Shown: positions 1-12,800, counted from the first letter of the stretch. The stretch: DNA of 64,000 bases from Luscinia megarhynchos (GCA_034336665.1 CM067584.1:2728001-2792000); one strand, 5' to 3'. Notes: generated by a model from the letters alone, not told the origin. Numbers and translations are program-made.

Positions 1-1065
1 ATACTGGGGGAGATGGGCTGGCCGGACTGGGGGATACTGGGAGGGAAAGGCTGGCCGGACTGGGGGATACTGGGGGGGAATGGGCTGGCCGGACTGGGGG
101 ATACTGGGAGGGAAAGGCTGGCCGGACTGGGGGATACTGGGAGGGAAAGGCTGGCGGACTGGGGGATACTGGGAGGAATGGGCTGGCCGGACTGGGGGAT
201 ACTAGGAGAATGGGCTGGCAGGGACTGGGGGGATACTGGGGGAGATGGGCTGGCCGGACTGGAGGATACTGGGGGGAATGGGCTGGCCGGACTGGGGGAT
301 ACTGGGGGGAAAGGGAGTAGCTGGATTGGTGGTTACTGGGAGGGCAGGGCTGGCCGGACTGGAAGATACTGGGGGGAAACAGGTAGCTGGATTGGTGGTT
401 ACTGGGAGAATGGGCTGGCCGGACTGGAGGGATACTGGGGGGAATGGGTTGGCGGACTGAGTGGATACACTGGGGGGAAAGGGGTGTAGCTGGATTGGTG
501 GTTACTGGGAGGGCAGGGCTGGCCGGACTGGAAGATACTGGGGGGAAACGGGTAGCTGGACTGGTGGTTACTGGGAGGAAAGGACTGGCCGGACTGGAAG
601 ATACTGGGAGGGAAGGGCTGGCCGGACTGGAAGATACTGGGAAGCAGGTAGCTGGACTGGGGGGGCACTGGGAGGGGAAAGGCTGGCGGACTGGAGAGAT
701 ACTAGGGAGGAAAGGGCTGGCCGGACTGGAAAGATACTGAGTGAGGGAAGGAGCTGAGCCGGACTGGTGGTTACTGGGAGAGGAAAAAGGCTGGCCGGAC
801 TGGGAAGATACTGGGAGGAACAGAGCTGACCGGACTGGAGGATACTGGGGGAAAGGGGTAGCTGGACTGGTGGTTACTGGGAGGGAATAGGGGCTGGGAC
901 TGGAGAAAATACTGGGAGAAAGAGCTGGCAGGACTGGAGGGATACTGGTGGGGAAAGGGGTAGCTGGACTGGGGGGCACTGGGAGGAGCAGGGAGCCCGG
1001 CCGGACTGAGGGGAGCACTGGGAGGAGCAGGGCCGAGCCGGACTGAGAAGCGCCCAGGGCTGGGG
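1..1065. repeat. Minisatellite, unit about 31-45 bp
   Basis: Diverged tandem copies of a unit whose core is GGCTGGCCGGACTGG followed by GGATACTGGGAGG. Copies vary in length and the array decays toward 1,065. Open frames here come from a stop-poor repeat read in several frames. No exon is recognisable. The array runs off the left edge. Confidence 0.9.
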
Positions 1066-1264
1066 AGCAGCAGCAGCTGGGCTGGGGGGAGCCCGGGGGG
1101 CTGGAGCCACGCAGCTGGGGGGGGCAGGGGGGTCCCAGTGGGGCTGCAGGGCGCTCTGGGGGAGGGGCTGCTCCCCAGTCTGAGGGGCAGGGGGGCGAAA
1201 CTGGGCTGCAGGGGTGCGGGGGGGGCTGGGGGGGCTTTGGGGGGGCTACTGGGGTTTGGGGAGT

Positions 1265-2135
1265 GCAGTGAGAGGGGAGGGTTTAGGGGGCTACAGGGAG
1301 GAGAAAAAAAATGGGTTGGGGGGCTCCAATAAGGGTTTAGGGGGGCTCCAATAAGGGGTTTAAGGGGAGCTCCAATAAAAAGGGTTTAGGGGGCTGCAAT
1401 AAGGGTTTAGGTACAATGGGGGTTTTGGGGGGCTACAGGAGAGAAAAAAAATGGGTTTAGGGGGCTGCAATAAAGGTTTTGGGGGCTGCAGTGATGGAAA
1501 AGAGTTTAGGCTGAGGGTTTTGGGGGAGCTATTGGGGCAGTGGGGAAAGGGTTTGGGGGCTACAGAGGAGGTTTTAGGGGTGCAGTAAAGGGGAGGGTTT
1601 GAGGGGGCTACAGAGAGAGAAAGAAAAAAAATGGGTTGGGGGGCTGCAATATAAAGGTTTTAGCTGTAAGGAGAAAGGTTTGGGGGGGCTACAAGGTGCA
1701 GGAGAGAAAAATGGGTTTGGGGGGCTCAATAAGGGGTTTGGGGGGCTGCAATGGGGGGTTTTGGAGGCTACAGGGGAGAGAAAAAAAATGGGTTAGGGGC
1801 TGCAATAAAAGGTTTGGGGGGCTGCAGTGATGGAAGGGTTTGGGGGGCTACAGGGGGAGGGTTTGGGGGCTGCAATGAAGCTTTGGGGGGCACTACAGGG
1901 GTGCAATAAAAAGGTTTAGGGGGGAGCTGGGGGAGGGTTTGGGGGGGCTACAGGGGGGAGGGTTTGGGGGCTGCAATGAAGCTTTGGGGGGCGCACAGGG
2001 GTGCAATAAAGGTTTGGGGGACTGCAGTGGGGGCACGGTTTTTGGGGGGGGGCTGCAGCAAGGCTCGGGGGGCGCAATAAGGGTCGGGGGGGCGCAATAA
2101 GGGTCAGGGGGGCACAATAAGGGTCAGGGGGCTAG
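1265..2135. repeat. G-rich minisatellite, unit about 20-25 bp
   Basis: Units built on GGTTTGGGGGGCTGCAATAA, with interspersed longer variants containing GAGAAAAAAAATGG. The plus strand is strongly G-rich and carries many runs of four to nine G, so it is a candidate G-quadruplex tract. Bases 1,066-1,264 are a G-rich transition with no recognisable gene. Confidence 0.88.
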
Positions 2136-2139
2136 CAGC

Positions 2140-2545
2140 AGGAGGATGCAGGGAAGGACGCGGGGGGTGCAGAAGCGCCGGGAGGATGCGATGAGGGTCA
2201 GGGGGGTCCCGGGGGGTTCCCGGGGGGGTTCCAGGGGGTCCCGGGGGTTCCGGGGTCCCTCCGAGCTCCGGGACCCCGCCGCGCCCCTCCCGCGCATGCG
2301 CCGCGCACTCACCGCGCCGGGGGCTCCGCCGCGCCGGTCCCGCCCCCCCGCGCTCGCCGCCTATTGGTGGCCCCGCCGGAGCGGCTCGCTGCTGATTGGT
2401 TAATCCTGCTGTCAATCATACCGGGCGGGATTTGGCCTTAAAGGGGCCGCGTGGCGCAGAGCGCGTGGCGCAGAGTTAATTAGGCGCGGTTAATTAGGCG
2501 CTGCTGGTTCCCGCGGGGGGCGGGGCGCGGGGGGGTCATCGCCTC
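2140..2545 (-). promoter_or_regulatory. CpG-island promoter reading leftwards, with untranslated exon 1 and splice donor
   Basis: Read on the minus strand this holds two CCAAT boxes (plus-strand ATTGG near 2,363 and 2,395), a GC box (GGGGGCGGGAC), then a consensus donor GCGCG/GTGAGT near 2,311 and a perfect NRF-1 palindrome GCGCATGCGC near 2,293-2,302. This is the layout of a TATA-less housekeeping promoter with a short non-coding first exon. In human the gene immediately beyond the HR 3' end, also on HR's strand, is NUDT18, so this may be its promoter. That is inference from synteny: no NUDT18 coding exon is visible to the left. Confidence 0.5.
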
Positions 2546-2639
2546 TTGTTCGCTGCACGGCGCCCATTGCGCAGCGCTCGTTGTTTCGTGTTAATTAATT
2601 GCTCGGTGCTCGTTATACTGTGTTGATTAATTGCCCCGT

Positions 2640-3660
2640 GCTGGAGAACACCCCTGACCCTGGTGGGATGGAGGGGGATGGAGGGAAACCACCCCTGACC
2701 CCGATGGGATGGAGAGGGATGGAGGGAGACACCCTGACCCCAATGGGATGGAGGGGGATGGAGGGAAACCACCCCTGACCATGGTGGGATGGAGGGGGAT
2801 GAAGGGAGACACCCTGACCCAAATGGGATGGGGAGGGATGAAAGGAGACCACCCCTGACCCCGGTGGGTCGGGGGAGGATGGAGGGAAACCACCCCTGAC
2901 CATGGTGGGATGGAGGGGGATGGAGGGAAACCACCCCTGACCCAAATGGGATGGAGGGGGTGAAGAGACCACCCCTGACCATGATGGGATGGAGGGGCAA
3001 TAAAGGGAGACACCGAGGTGGGTGCTGGTGGTGCCACTGGAGCACCCCTGACCCCGGTGGGATGGAGAGGGATGGAGGGAAACCACCCCTGACCCCGGTG
3101 GGATGGAGGGGATGAAAGGAGACCACCCCTGACCGTGGTGGGATGAAAAGGGGGACGAAGGGAGACACCTCTGACCCCGATGGGATGGAGAGGGGATGGA
3201 GGGAGACCACCCCAGACCCAAATGATGGGATGGAGAGGGGATGGAGGGACACCACCCCTGACCCCAAATGGGATGGAGAGGGATGAAGGGAGAGCCCCCC
3301 TGACCCCGACGGCATGGAGGGAGATGGAAGGAGACCACCCCAGACAATGATGGGATGGAGACGGGGTGAAGGGAGAGCGCCCTGGACCTCACTGTGCTGA
3401 AGGGAGACACCGAGGTGGGCGCTGGTGGTGCCACTGGAGCACCCCTGACCCAAATGGGATGGAGAGGGGATGAAGGGAGAGCCCCCCTGACCCAAATGGG
3501 ATGGAGAGGGGATGAAGGGAGAGCCCCCCTGACCCCGGTGGGATGGAGGGGGATGAAGGGAGAGCCCCCCTGACCCCAAATGGGATGAAAAGAGGATGAA
3601 GGGAGAGCCCCCTGACCCCGGTGGGATGGAGGGCGATAAAAGCAGACACCGAGGTGGGTG
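2640..3660. repeat. Minisatellite just past the HR polyadenylation site
   Basis: About 25 copies of a roughly 40-bp unit containing CCACCCCTGACCCCGGTGGG and GATGGAGGGGGATGGAGGGA. Two longer variants (near 3,010 and 3,410) add CACCGAGGTGGGCGCTGGTGGTG. Three long minus-strand frames of 136-369 codons here are repeat artefacts: they have low complexity and change register with the repeat. Confidence 0.9.
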
Positions 3661-3677
3661 CTGGTGGTGCTGGACAC

Positions 3678-3683
3678 TTTATT
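3678..3683 (-). terminator. HR: Polyadenylation signal of HR
   Basis: TTTATT on the plus strand is AATAAA on the minus strand, 134 bases beyond the HR stop codon. It marks a short HR 3' UTR of about 150 nt that ends at the edge of the neighbouring minisatellite. Confidence 0.75.
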
Positions 3684-3816
3684 CCCCCTGCCCCGAGCAC
3701 CCCCGGCAGCTCTCGGAGCCAAGCACCGAGCAGAAGGCGCCGGGCCCCAGCTCCCCGCGGTGCCGTGACCGTGACCGTGACCGAGGCTCCCGCTGTCCTC
3801 CCGCGGCGCCGCGACC

Positions 3817-6800
3817 TCACTTGCAGCCCCGCAGCACGCCCAGAGCCTCCCGCACGGCGGCGAGCATCATCCCGTCCAGCTGCCGGGGCACAAAGAGAGA
3901 GCTCAGCGCCTCGCAACCCAGCCTGGCACCCCCGAATTTCCCCCCAGAGCACCCACCTGGGCGCGGAGCCGCCGCGGGCTCCCGGCGGGGTCGGTGCCGA
4001 GGCGGGCGGCGCTCTCCGGGGACAGGAACCGCTGCTCCACGCTGATGGTGCCGCCCAGGCTCTGCACCTGCCCGGGGGTTGCCGTGCCTCAGTTTCCCCT
4101 GAGGACTGGCACAGCCTCCCGGGGAGGTGTAAAGATCGGTCTCAAGTTTTTCTGATCTGCCTCACGACCATCATCAGAGATCCCAGACCCCAGCACTGCT
4201 CTGGAGCTGAGCTCTGACCTGGCCCAGGTAGATTCTTGCCCAGGACTCTCTGTGGCTGTGCAGGTGCTGCCCAGCACTGTCTGTGCCTGTGCTGGTGCTG
4301 CCCAGCACTGTCTGTGGCTGTGCCTGGTGCTGCCCAGCACTGTCTGAGCTGTGCTGGTGCTGCCCAGCACTGTCTGAGCTGTGCTGGTGCTGCCCAGCAC
4401 TGTCTGTGCCTGTGCTGGTGCTGCCCAGCACTGTCTGAGCTGTGCTGGTGCTGCCCAGCACTGTCTGTGCCTGTGCTGGTGCTGCCCAGGACTGTCTGAG
4501 CTGTGCTGGTGCTGCCCAGGACTGTCTGTGCCTGTGCTGGTGCTGCCCAGCACTGTCTGAGCTGTGCTGGTGCTGCCCAGCACTGTCTGTGGCTGTGCCT
4601 GGTGCTGCCCAGGACTCTCTGAGCTGTGCTGCTGCTGCCCAGCACTGTCTGAGCTGTGCTAGTGCTGCCCAGCACTGTCTGAGCTGTGCTGGTGCTGCCC
4701 AGCACTGTCTGTGCCTGTGCTGGTGCTGCCCAGCACTGTCTGAGCTGTGTTGGTGCTGCCCAGCACTGTCTGTGGATGCTGGTGCTGCCCAGCACTGTCT
4801 GAGCTGTGCTGGTGCTGCCCAGCACTGTCCGTGCCTGTGCTGGTGCTGCCCAGGGCTGTCTGAGCTGTGCTGGTGCTGCCCAGCACTGTCCGTGCCTGTG
4901 CTGGTGCTGCCCAGCACTGTCCGTGCCTGTGCTGGTGCTGCCCAGCACTGTCCGTGCCTGTGCTGGTGCTGCCCAGCACTGTCTGAGCTGTGCTGGTGCT
5001 GCCCAGCACTGTCTGTGGCTGTGCTGGTGCTGCCCAGCACTGTCTGAGCTGTGTTGGTGCTGCCCAGCACTGTCTGTGCCTGTGCTGGTGCTGCCATGGT
5101 GCTGCTCTCAGGGTGCTGCTCACAGCGCCTGTTGCAGCACCTGTTACCTGGAGCAATGATCTCCACACACAACAGTCCATAAATCTCCCCAGCTTTCGGC
5201 CAGAGGCCACTGGCTTTGGAAAAGGACTATAAAAAGTGACTTTCCTAAAGAGACTCTGAGATCTTTGTCTCCCCAATGGATTGAAGACGTGTCCATTGTC
5301 GGACGATCACGAGGATGGGTCCCGTCTGTCGGCAGCTACATCCCATCCTTTCTCTCTCTCCCCTTTTACTTTGTTTCCTTTACCCCTTTCTCTCTCTCTC
5401 TCTCAAAACTGAATTGTTCACACACAATAAACTGCATTGCTGCTTTCTGCTGAGTAAAACCTGAGTCTCTCCCTTTTGTCTTCTGCACCCTGGGGTCGAA
5501 CGAGCCATCGCCACTCCCGCTGGGGTCGGGCGGATGGTGACAGGACCGGGGGTCCAGGGCCGCCTACCTGGTGGGGAGCCCCGGCGGGGACCAGCACGGC
5601 GTCTCCCCGGGAGCTGCAGGAGGCTCCAGCCGCTCACCCCGCACTCGTCCCGCAGCCGCCGCCGCAGCGCCGGGTCCAGGTATCGCCCAGGGGGCTCCGC
5701 CGAGCCCGCCCCGTCCTGCCCCGGCTCCCGGGATTCCTGCGGGGAGCCAGGGTGATGTAAGAGTCCTGAAATTTCTCTGATCTGCCTCACGACCATCATC
5801 AGAGACTGAGACCCGGGACCTGAGCTCTGGCCTGGCCCAGGTGGATTCTTGCCCAGCACTGTCTGAGCTGTGCTGGTGCCGCCATGGCATGAGCACGGTA
5901 CTTATAGCACCCTGTTGCAGCACCTGTTACCTGGAGCAATGATCTCCACACACAACAGTCCATAAATCTCCCCAGCTTTCGGCCAGAGGCCACTCGCTTT
6001 GGAAAAGGACTATAAAAAGTGACTTTCCTAAAGAGATTTTGAGATTTCTTTCTCCCCAACGGATTGAAGACGCGTCCATCATCAAACGACCACAAGGATG
6101 TGTCCCGTCTGTCGGTAGCTACATCCCATCCTCTCTCTCTCTCCTTTTACTTTGTTTCCTTTACCTCTTTCTCTCTGTCTCTCTCAAAACTGTTCACACA
6201 CTGCATTGCTGCTTTCTGCTGAACAAAACCTGAGTCTCTCGCTTTTGTCTTTTTCGCACCCTGGGGTCGAACGAGCCAACCGCGGGGTTGGGCGGGATGG
6301 TGACAGGTGAGCGCAGCCGGGGCTGGAGCGGGGCCGGGGGCGGTGACACCCACCCACCTTCCGCAGGAAATCGCGGATCCTCCCGGCGTCCTCGGCACGG
6401 AAAATGTGCCACAGTGCCCCGGGCTGCCCGCCGCCCCTGAGCCGCTCCCGCAGCGCCGCGTCCAGCTCGTCCGTGTCCGCCGGCAGGAGCAGCTCTGCGG
6501 GCACAGAGCGGTCAGGGGGATCCTGGGCAGGGGATGGGGATGGGGGGACCCCCCCTGTGCCCCCCGTACCCCGCGGGGCTGGAGCTGCGTGGGTCAGGAT
6601 GCTGATGGAATCGGCCGCTTCCACCGTCAGGGTTTTGGTCCCAAAGTTCCGCTCCTGCGGAGGCACAGCTGGAAACGGGGTTGGGGCGGGGGGGGTGAGT
6701 GATAGGCTGCAGAGTGGGTGCCCCAAAAATCCTGGGTGCCCTCGAAAGCTCGGGTGCCCCCCAAAGCCCGGGTGCCCTCAAAAGCTCGGGTGCCCCCCAA

Positions 6801-9800
6801 AGCCCGGGTGCCCCCAAAAAACCTGGGTGCCCTCAAAGCTCGGGTGCCCCCCAAAACCCCAGGTGCCCCCAAAAGCCCAGGGTGCCCCCAAAAGCCCCAG
6901 ATACCCCTCAAAGCCTGGGTGCCCCCCAGAGCCCGGGTACCCCCCAAAAACCCGGGTGTCCCCCAAAGCCCGGGTGCCCCGCAAAACCCAGGTGCCCCCC
7001 AAATTCCGGGTATCCCCAAAGCCCGGATACCCACCAAAACCCAGGTGCCCCCCAAATTCCGGGTATCCCCCAAAACCCGGGTGACCCCCAAAGCCCAGAT
7101 ATCCCCCCAAAACCCAGGTACCCCCAAAACCCAGATACCCCCCAAATCCCGGATACCCCCAAAGCCTGGGTGCCCCCAAAAGCCCGGGTGCCCCCCAAAG
7201 CCCGGATACCCCCTCAAAGCCCGGGTGCCCCCCAAATCCCCGGTTCCGCTCTCACCGTAGGCCACGCAGACGCGCGGGCGCAGCCAGCGCCGGCCCCGCT
7301 GCCCCCGCAGGTAGGCGGCCAGGTTGAGGCGGCCGCTGGCCCCGCAGTACTCGGGCAGGGGCAAGCTGGCCCGCAGGTTGGTGGCCCTGTGGCACAGGGA
7401 GGGCTGCGGTGACGCTCAGAACCCCCCGCAGCCCCACCGAGCCCCCGCTGGCCCAGCCGTGCCGTGGGGAGGGGACATGGGGGCGATGCCACCTACCGGC
7501 TCAGCTCCGTGTCCCCAAAGCCGCGCTCCAGCTTCAGCAGGTCCCCGCTGCCCCGCTCCTGCCCCGGGGGTGCTGCGGGAGCCAGTCCGGTGTCACACCG
7601 GGGGTGCACAGCCCGGCTCCCCTCACGCCTCACCCCAAAATCGCACGGGGCACCCCACAGACTCCTCGTCCCCTCACCTGTGCTGGCGGCAAAGCCATCC
7701 CAAAACTCGCGGCTGCTCATCCGGACTCGGCTGCGCGGTGCCCGCAGGTTCACCGCCTCCACCTCCTCCTCTTCCTCCTCCTCCCCCGAGGGCTGGAAGG
7801 ATTCGGGCGCCCACAGCCGCGCCTCCAGCCTCCTCTGCAGCCCTGAAACCAGCACAGGCTGCCGGGCCAGCCGGGCTCAGTGGGGCCGCGGGCAGCTGGG
7901 GGGCTCCTGGGGGGGCTCCAGGGCTGGGGGCTCACCTGGCCCTGCCGCCAGTGCTCCTGGAACAGTTTGTAGTTGCTGGCGTGGCCGGGGTCGTGCAGCC
8001 AGAGCAGCCCGCTGGGCGCCAGCACGCAGTGGGATGCGGGGGGGTCCTGGCAGCCGGGGGGGCTCAGCTCGCCCCCCGCCTGCCTCTCCTGGATCTTCCT
8101 CTCCACCACGCGGGCGATGATGCTGTCCAGGATGCTGGTCAGGCGGTTATCCTGGAGAGAGGGAGGGGGGATGCAGTTGGGGACACCCCCAAAAGCGGGG
8201 TGGGCAGCAGGGGAGGGCGTGGAGAGCCAGAAATGAATTCCAAATTAGGGAGCATGAGGGGCCCCTCTCACTGCTCCCGATACTCCTGCTCTGCTCCCGG
8301 GTCAGCCCCTCTCGCTGTCCCTCAGTCTCTGGTCACTCCCACCCTGATTCCCGGCTGACCCACCCTGGTAACTGGTCCCTGATGCTCATCCCGAGCCCTC
8401 ACCATCCCCTCTGCCTTTGTTCCCTGAGCTCTGGGCGATGCCCACGCGTGGCTGAAACAAAACCTCTCTAACCCCCCCGCCAAGGCCCTTCTCGCTCCTT
8501 TACTCGCTGTCACCCCGAACGACTCCCGATTCGGGGGGTGTGTCCCCCCGGCCGCGGGACTCACGCTGGGCAGCGCCGGAGCCACGGGGGCGAAGGCCAT
8601 GCGCACGCCGTCCTGCCCCAGGCACAGCTTCACGGCGGTGGAGGCCAGCAGCTCGCACAGCGTGGTGGTCTGCACGGGCCCCCCCCGCGCCGGGGGCTGC
8701 CCCGGGGACGGCGGCCCCTCCTCGGCTCGCTCTGCTCCGGGGGAGAGCGCGGTCAGGGCTGCCCGCGCCGTCCTCTGCGTGTCACCCCCTCCCCTCTTCT
8801 ATCCAGCACCCCAAAACGGGAATGGGGTGCAGCATCCCTGACCCCCCCGCGGCGGGGGGGTCGCAGCCGGCCCTACCTTCCTTGATGGGCCGGGCGGGCT
8901 CGGCCGGGCGGTGGCTGCGGGGTGGCAGGGCGGGCACCGCGGCCCCCGGCGGCTCCTGCAACACCCCGGAGCAGGTGGGGATCCCGCGCCCCGTGCGGGG
9001 TTGGGGTGCACCTGCACCCCCTTTTTCCCCCCAGCATCCACAGCTTTCCCCCTCCGTACCTGCCTGCCCGGGGACTCCGCCTGGCTCTGCTCCGCTGTCC
9101 CCTCCCCGCAGGGACAGCGCGACTCGATGCCAAACTTGACCCTGACCTCGTGCAGGAGCTTCCAGAGCCGGGTCAGGACTGGGGACAGACGGGGACAGAC
9201 GGGGACAGATGCGGACGGGGGTCACAACCCCCCGGCAGTGGCCAAAAGGGGTTTTGGGGCTGGGGGGACACACTCACCACAGCTGGGCACGAACTGTGTG
9301 GGCACCAGGGATGTCACAGGGTGGTCCCGCCCGGGGGGGCACTCGGGTGGCAGCGCCGGCCCCTCTGTGACAGAGAGGGGCTGCGTTTGTCCCCACTGAG
9401 CCCCCCCACGGACACGCCCTTTTTCCCACCCCTTCCTGTCCCCATGTCCCCCTACCGGGGCCGCTGTCCTCCCTCCTGCTGCGGTGGCAGTCGGGGCACA
9501 GCTGGAAGCCACATCTGGCGCAGCTCCAGTGGGAGTTGAAGAAGCCACGCTGGCAGGAGTCGCAGAGCTGGGGGGCTCCTTCCCCCCGCCGCCAGCCTGT
9601 CACCCCTGCGGGAAACACAGCCTCAGCCTCCCCGGTGTCCCCAGTGTCCCCAGAGAGCCACCCCCACCCCGCCCCCCGCTCACCCCCGGCTGCTCCCGGC
9701 CACGAGTCCCTGTCCCTGCGGACGGCGGCGCAGAAAGGGTCCCCCAGGACCCCCAGCAGGTACTTGGCCAGGCAGAGGCTGCTCCCCACATTCCTGCCCC

Positions 9801-12800
9801 CCGATTCGGGGCCGGCCGCTGCCAGCAGCTCCGCCTCAGCCTCCCCCAGCGGGCAGAGACCATCGACGCTCAGCTCCCCGTTGTCCCCCCGGGCGAACCT
9901 GTGGGGAGAGGGGACAGAGTTGAGCGGATGGGAGAGGGGGCGACGAGACAAGAGGTGGAAAATTGGGGTGGGGGAGAGGCAGGACAAGGGAATTAGCAAA
10001 AAAAGTGGGGTGAGGAGAGGAGGTGCTCTAAAACGAGGCGAGAGGAGAGGATTCTCTATGATAGAGTGATGGGAGAGTGTTCTGAAGTGGGCTGAAAGGA
10101 AGTCCCAAAGAGGGGTGAAAAAGAGGATGCTCCAAAACAGGGTGATGGAAGAGGGTGTTCTGAATTGGGGTGACAGGGAATGTCCCAAAGAGGGGTGACA
10201 GGAAGGGATGCTCCAAAATAGGGTGATGGAAGAGCTTGTCCTGAATTGGGGTGACAGGAAGGGATGCTCCGAAGTGGGGTGAAGGAAGGGGATGCTCTAA
10301 AGAGGAGACGCTCAGGAGTGGGGTGACAGGAAGGGGACACTGCAATGGGGTGACAGGCAGAGGGACACTCTGCAGTGGGGTGACAGGATGGGGACACTGC
10401 AATGGGGTGACAGGATGGGGACACTGCAATGGGGTGACAGGCAGGGACACTCTGCAGTGGGTGACAGGAAGGGACACTCTGCAGTGGGGTGACAGGAAGG
10501 GGACACTCTGGAATGGGGTGACAGGAAGGGACACTCTGCAATGGGGTGACAGGAAGGGGACACACTGCAATGGGGTGACAAGAAGGGGACACTCTGCAAT
10601 GGGGTGACAGGAAGGGACACTCTGCAGCGGGGGTGACAGGAAGGGGACACTCTGGAATGGGGTGACAGGCAGGGGACACTCTGCAGTGGGGGTGACAGGA
10701 TGGGGACACTCTGCAATAGGGGTGACAGGAAGGGACACTCTGCAGTGGGGGTGACAGGAAGGGGACACTCTGGAATGGGGGTGACAGGGAAGGGACACTC
10801 TGCAATGGGGTGACAGGAAGGGGACACTCTGCAGTGGGGTGACAAGAAGGGGACACTGCAATGGGGTGACAGGAAGGGACACTGCAATGGGGGTGACAGG
10901 ATGGGGACACTGCAGCGGGGGTGACAGGAAGGGACACTCTGCAATGGGGGTGACAGGAAGAGGACACTGCAATGGGTGACAAGCAGGGGACACTGCAGTG
11001 GGGGTGACAGGATGGGACACTCTGCAATGGGGGTGACAGGATGGGGACAGTCTGCAATGGGGTGACAAGAAGGGGACACTCTGCAGTGGGGTGACAGGAT
11101 GGGACAGTCTGCAATGGGGTGACAAGAAGGGGACACTCTGCAGTGGGGGTGACAGGATGGGACACACTGCAGTGGGGTGACAGGATGGGGACACTGCAAT
11201 GGGTGACAGAAAGGGACACTCTGCAGCGGGGTGATAAAAGGCGACATTCCGAAGCGAGGTGACAAAAAGCGACATTTTTCGCCGGACCGCCTCCCCCTGC
11301 GCGCTCCCCGCGGGCTCACCTGCGGAAGTGCAGCAGCCTGCAGCCGCTCCCGGGGGGCTCCTCCTCATCCTCCTCGCCCTCGGGGTCGCGCCCGGCGCGG
11401 GGGGCGCAGGCACAGCAGCGCGGGATGCCGGGGGGCAGCGCCGTGCAGGGCAGGCTCTGCAGGCACCACGGCTGCCCCGCACGGCCCGGCGGCTCTGGGG
11501 ACACGGGAAACGCGTGGGGACACCGCGCAGCCCGCCCGGGACGGACTGGAGGTGCCCAAGGCCGGGTTGGGCTGGGCTTGGAGCGACCTGGGGTGGGGGA
11601 AGTTGTCAGGGGGGGTGGGACTGGGTGGGTTTTAAGTCCTTTCCAACCCAAACCGTTCCGGGGTTCTGGGATCCTGTGGAAACTGGGCCACGAAGTCGGG
11701 CTGGGATGCCAACACCTCCCCGAGGAGTCGCTGGCCCAACCACGGCGCTTCCGAGCCCCGGGAATCCCACCCGAGGGTGCGCGCTGCCCCAAAGGGACAT
11801 TTCCATCCCTGCCAGAGCCAGTCACGCCGGGAAAAACCCCAGCGCGGCGGGTTCCGCAGCCCACGCGTGTTCCCAGCTCGTGCTGTGGGATCCAAAATTC
11901 CCTGGGGATCGGGCGCTGCCCCCGCCCCCTCCCCGCCGCGCATCCTGCGCATCCTCACCTCCGGCTCGCAGCTCCATCCTCCTCTCCTCGGGGTCCCCCG
12001 CGTTCTCCGCGCCTCCACCCGGGCACTCGCTGCCCTTGGTGCCCCTCTTGGCCGCCCCGGCTCCCTCGGCCGCAGCTCGGGGACCATCGGCGGCGCCGTG
12101 GGGGCGTTTGGCCGAGCGCTTGCCCTCCCCGGGGGGCTCGGGACCCCCGTCCCGCCGCGGGGCTTTGGAGCGAGGCAGCGACTGCTCCGAGTGCCGCGTC
12201 AGCCACGTCTTCTTCAGCTTGGTGTGGTGGCTGGGGGGGCACGGGAAACGCCCCCCGGCCGTGCCCAGGGTGGGCTCGAAGGGGTTGGGCGCCCCCGAGC
12301 ACCCATCGCAGCCCGGGGTGGGGCACAGACAGCCCGGGGGGGGCTCGGCTTTGGCCAGAGCCGCTGGGTAGTGCCCGTCCGCCGGCAGAGCCGAGGGATT
12401 GGGCTCCCCCGCAGCACGCCGGGGGCGAGCCGAGCCGGGCGCTTTGGTAGCCCAAACGCTCATCTTTGTGCTCCGAGGGCCGGCCCGGCCCCGTGTCCGT
12501 GGAAAAACCCGCACCGTGGGGTCGTGCGCCCACCCAGGGCCCCCCGCAGCCCCCCGAGGCGGGCTGCAGGAGGAAGAGGGGGCGGCTGGCGCCCGGGGAG
12601 GCGTGCGGGGATGGGGAGCGGGCAGCGCCGAGCTGCCCCCCGCCCGGCCATCCCTCCACGGGGCTCCCGGCAGCTCCGGCACCGCCGGCTCCCCCTCCCC
12701 GTCCCTGTCCTGCCCCGCTCGGCTCTTGCCCAGCAGCTGCGGCGCCGCGTGGTTCTTGCTGGAGGGGTGGAACCCGGGCTCTTTCTTGGCGTAAAACTCC

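Noticed and set aside
4142..5276. Minus-strand frames with a repeated Gln/His/Ser/Trp motif
   Set aside because: They lie in the 28-bp minisatellite inside an LTR; the frame persists because the array varies in multiples that re-enter frame.
6655..6668. Alternative acceptor CCGCAG at 6,655 for the HR exon 6668-6570
   Set aside because: It breaks phase with the preceding exon; the upstream acceptor TTTCCAG restores phase and aligns residue for residue with human HR.
9990..11245. CRISPR-like appearance of regular repeats
   Set aside because: Copies are directly abutting without unique spacers, and the genome is a vertebrate.
10028..11482. Minus-strand 484-codon Cys/Pro/His-rich frame resembling a zinc-finger or keratin-associated protein
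   Set aside because: It is the HR-intron minisatellite; the apparent Cys-Pro periodicity equals the repeat period.
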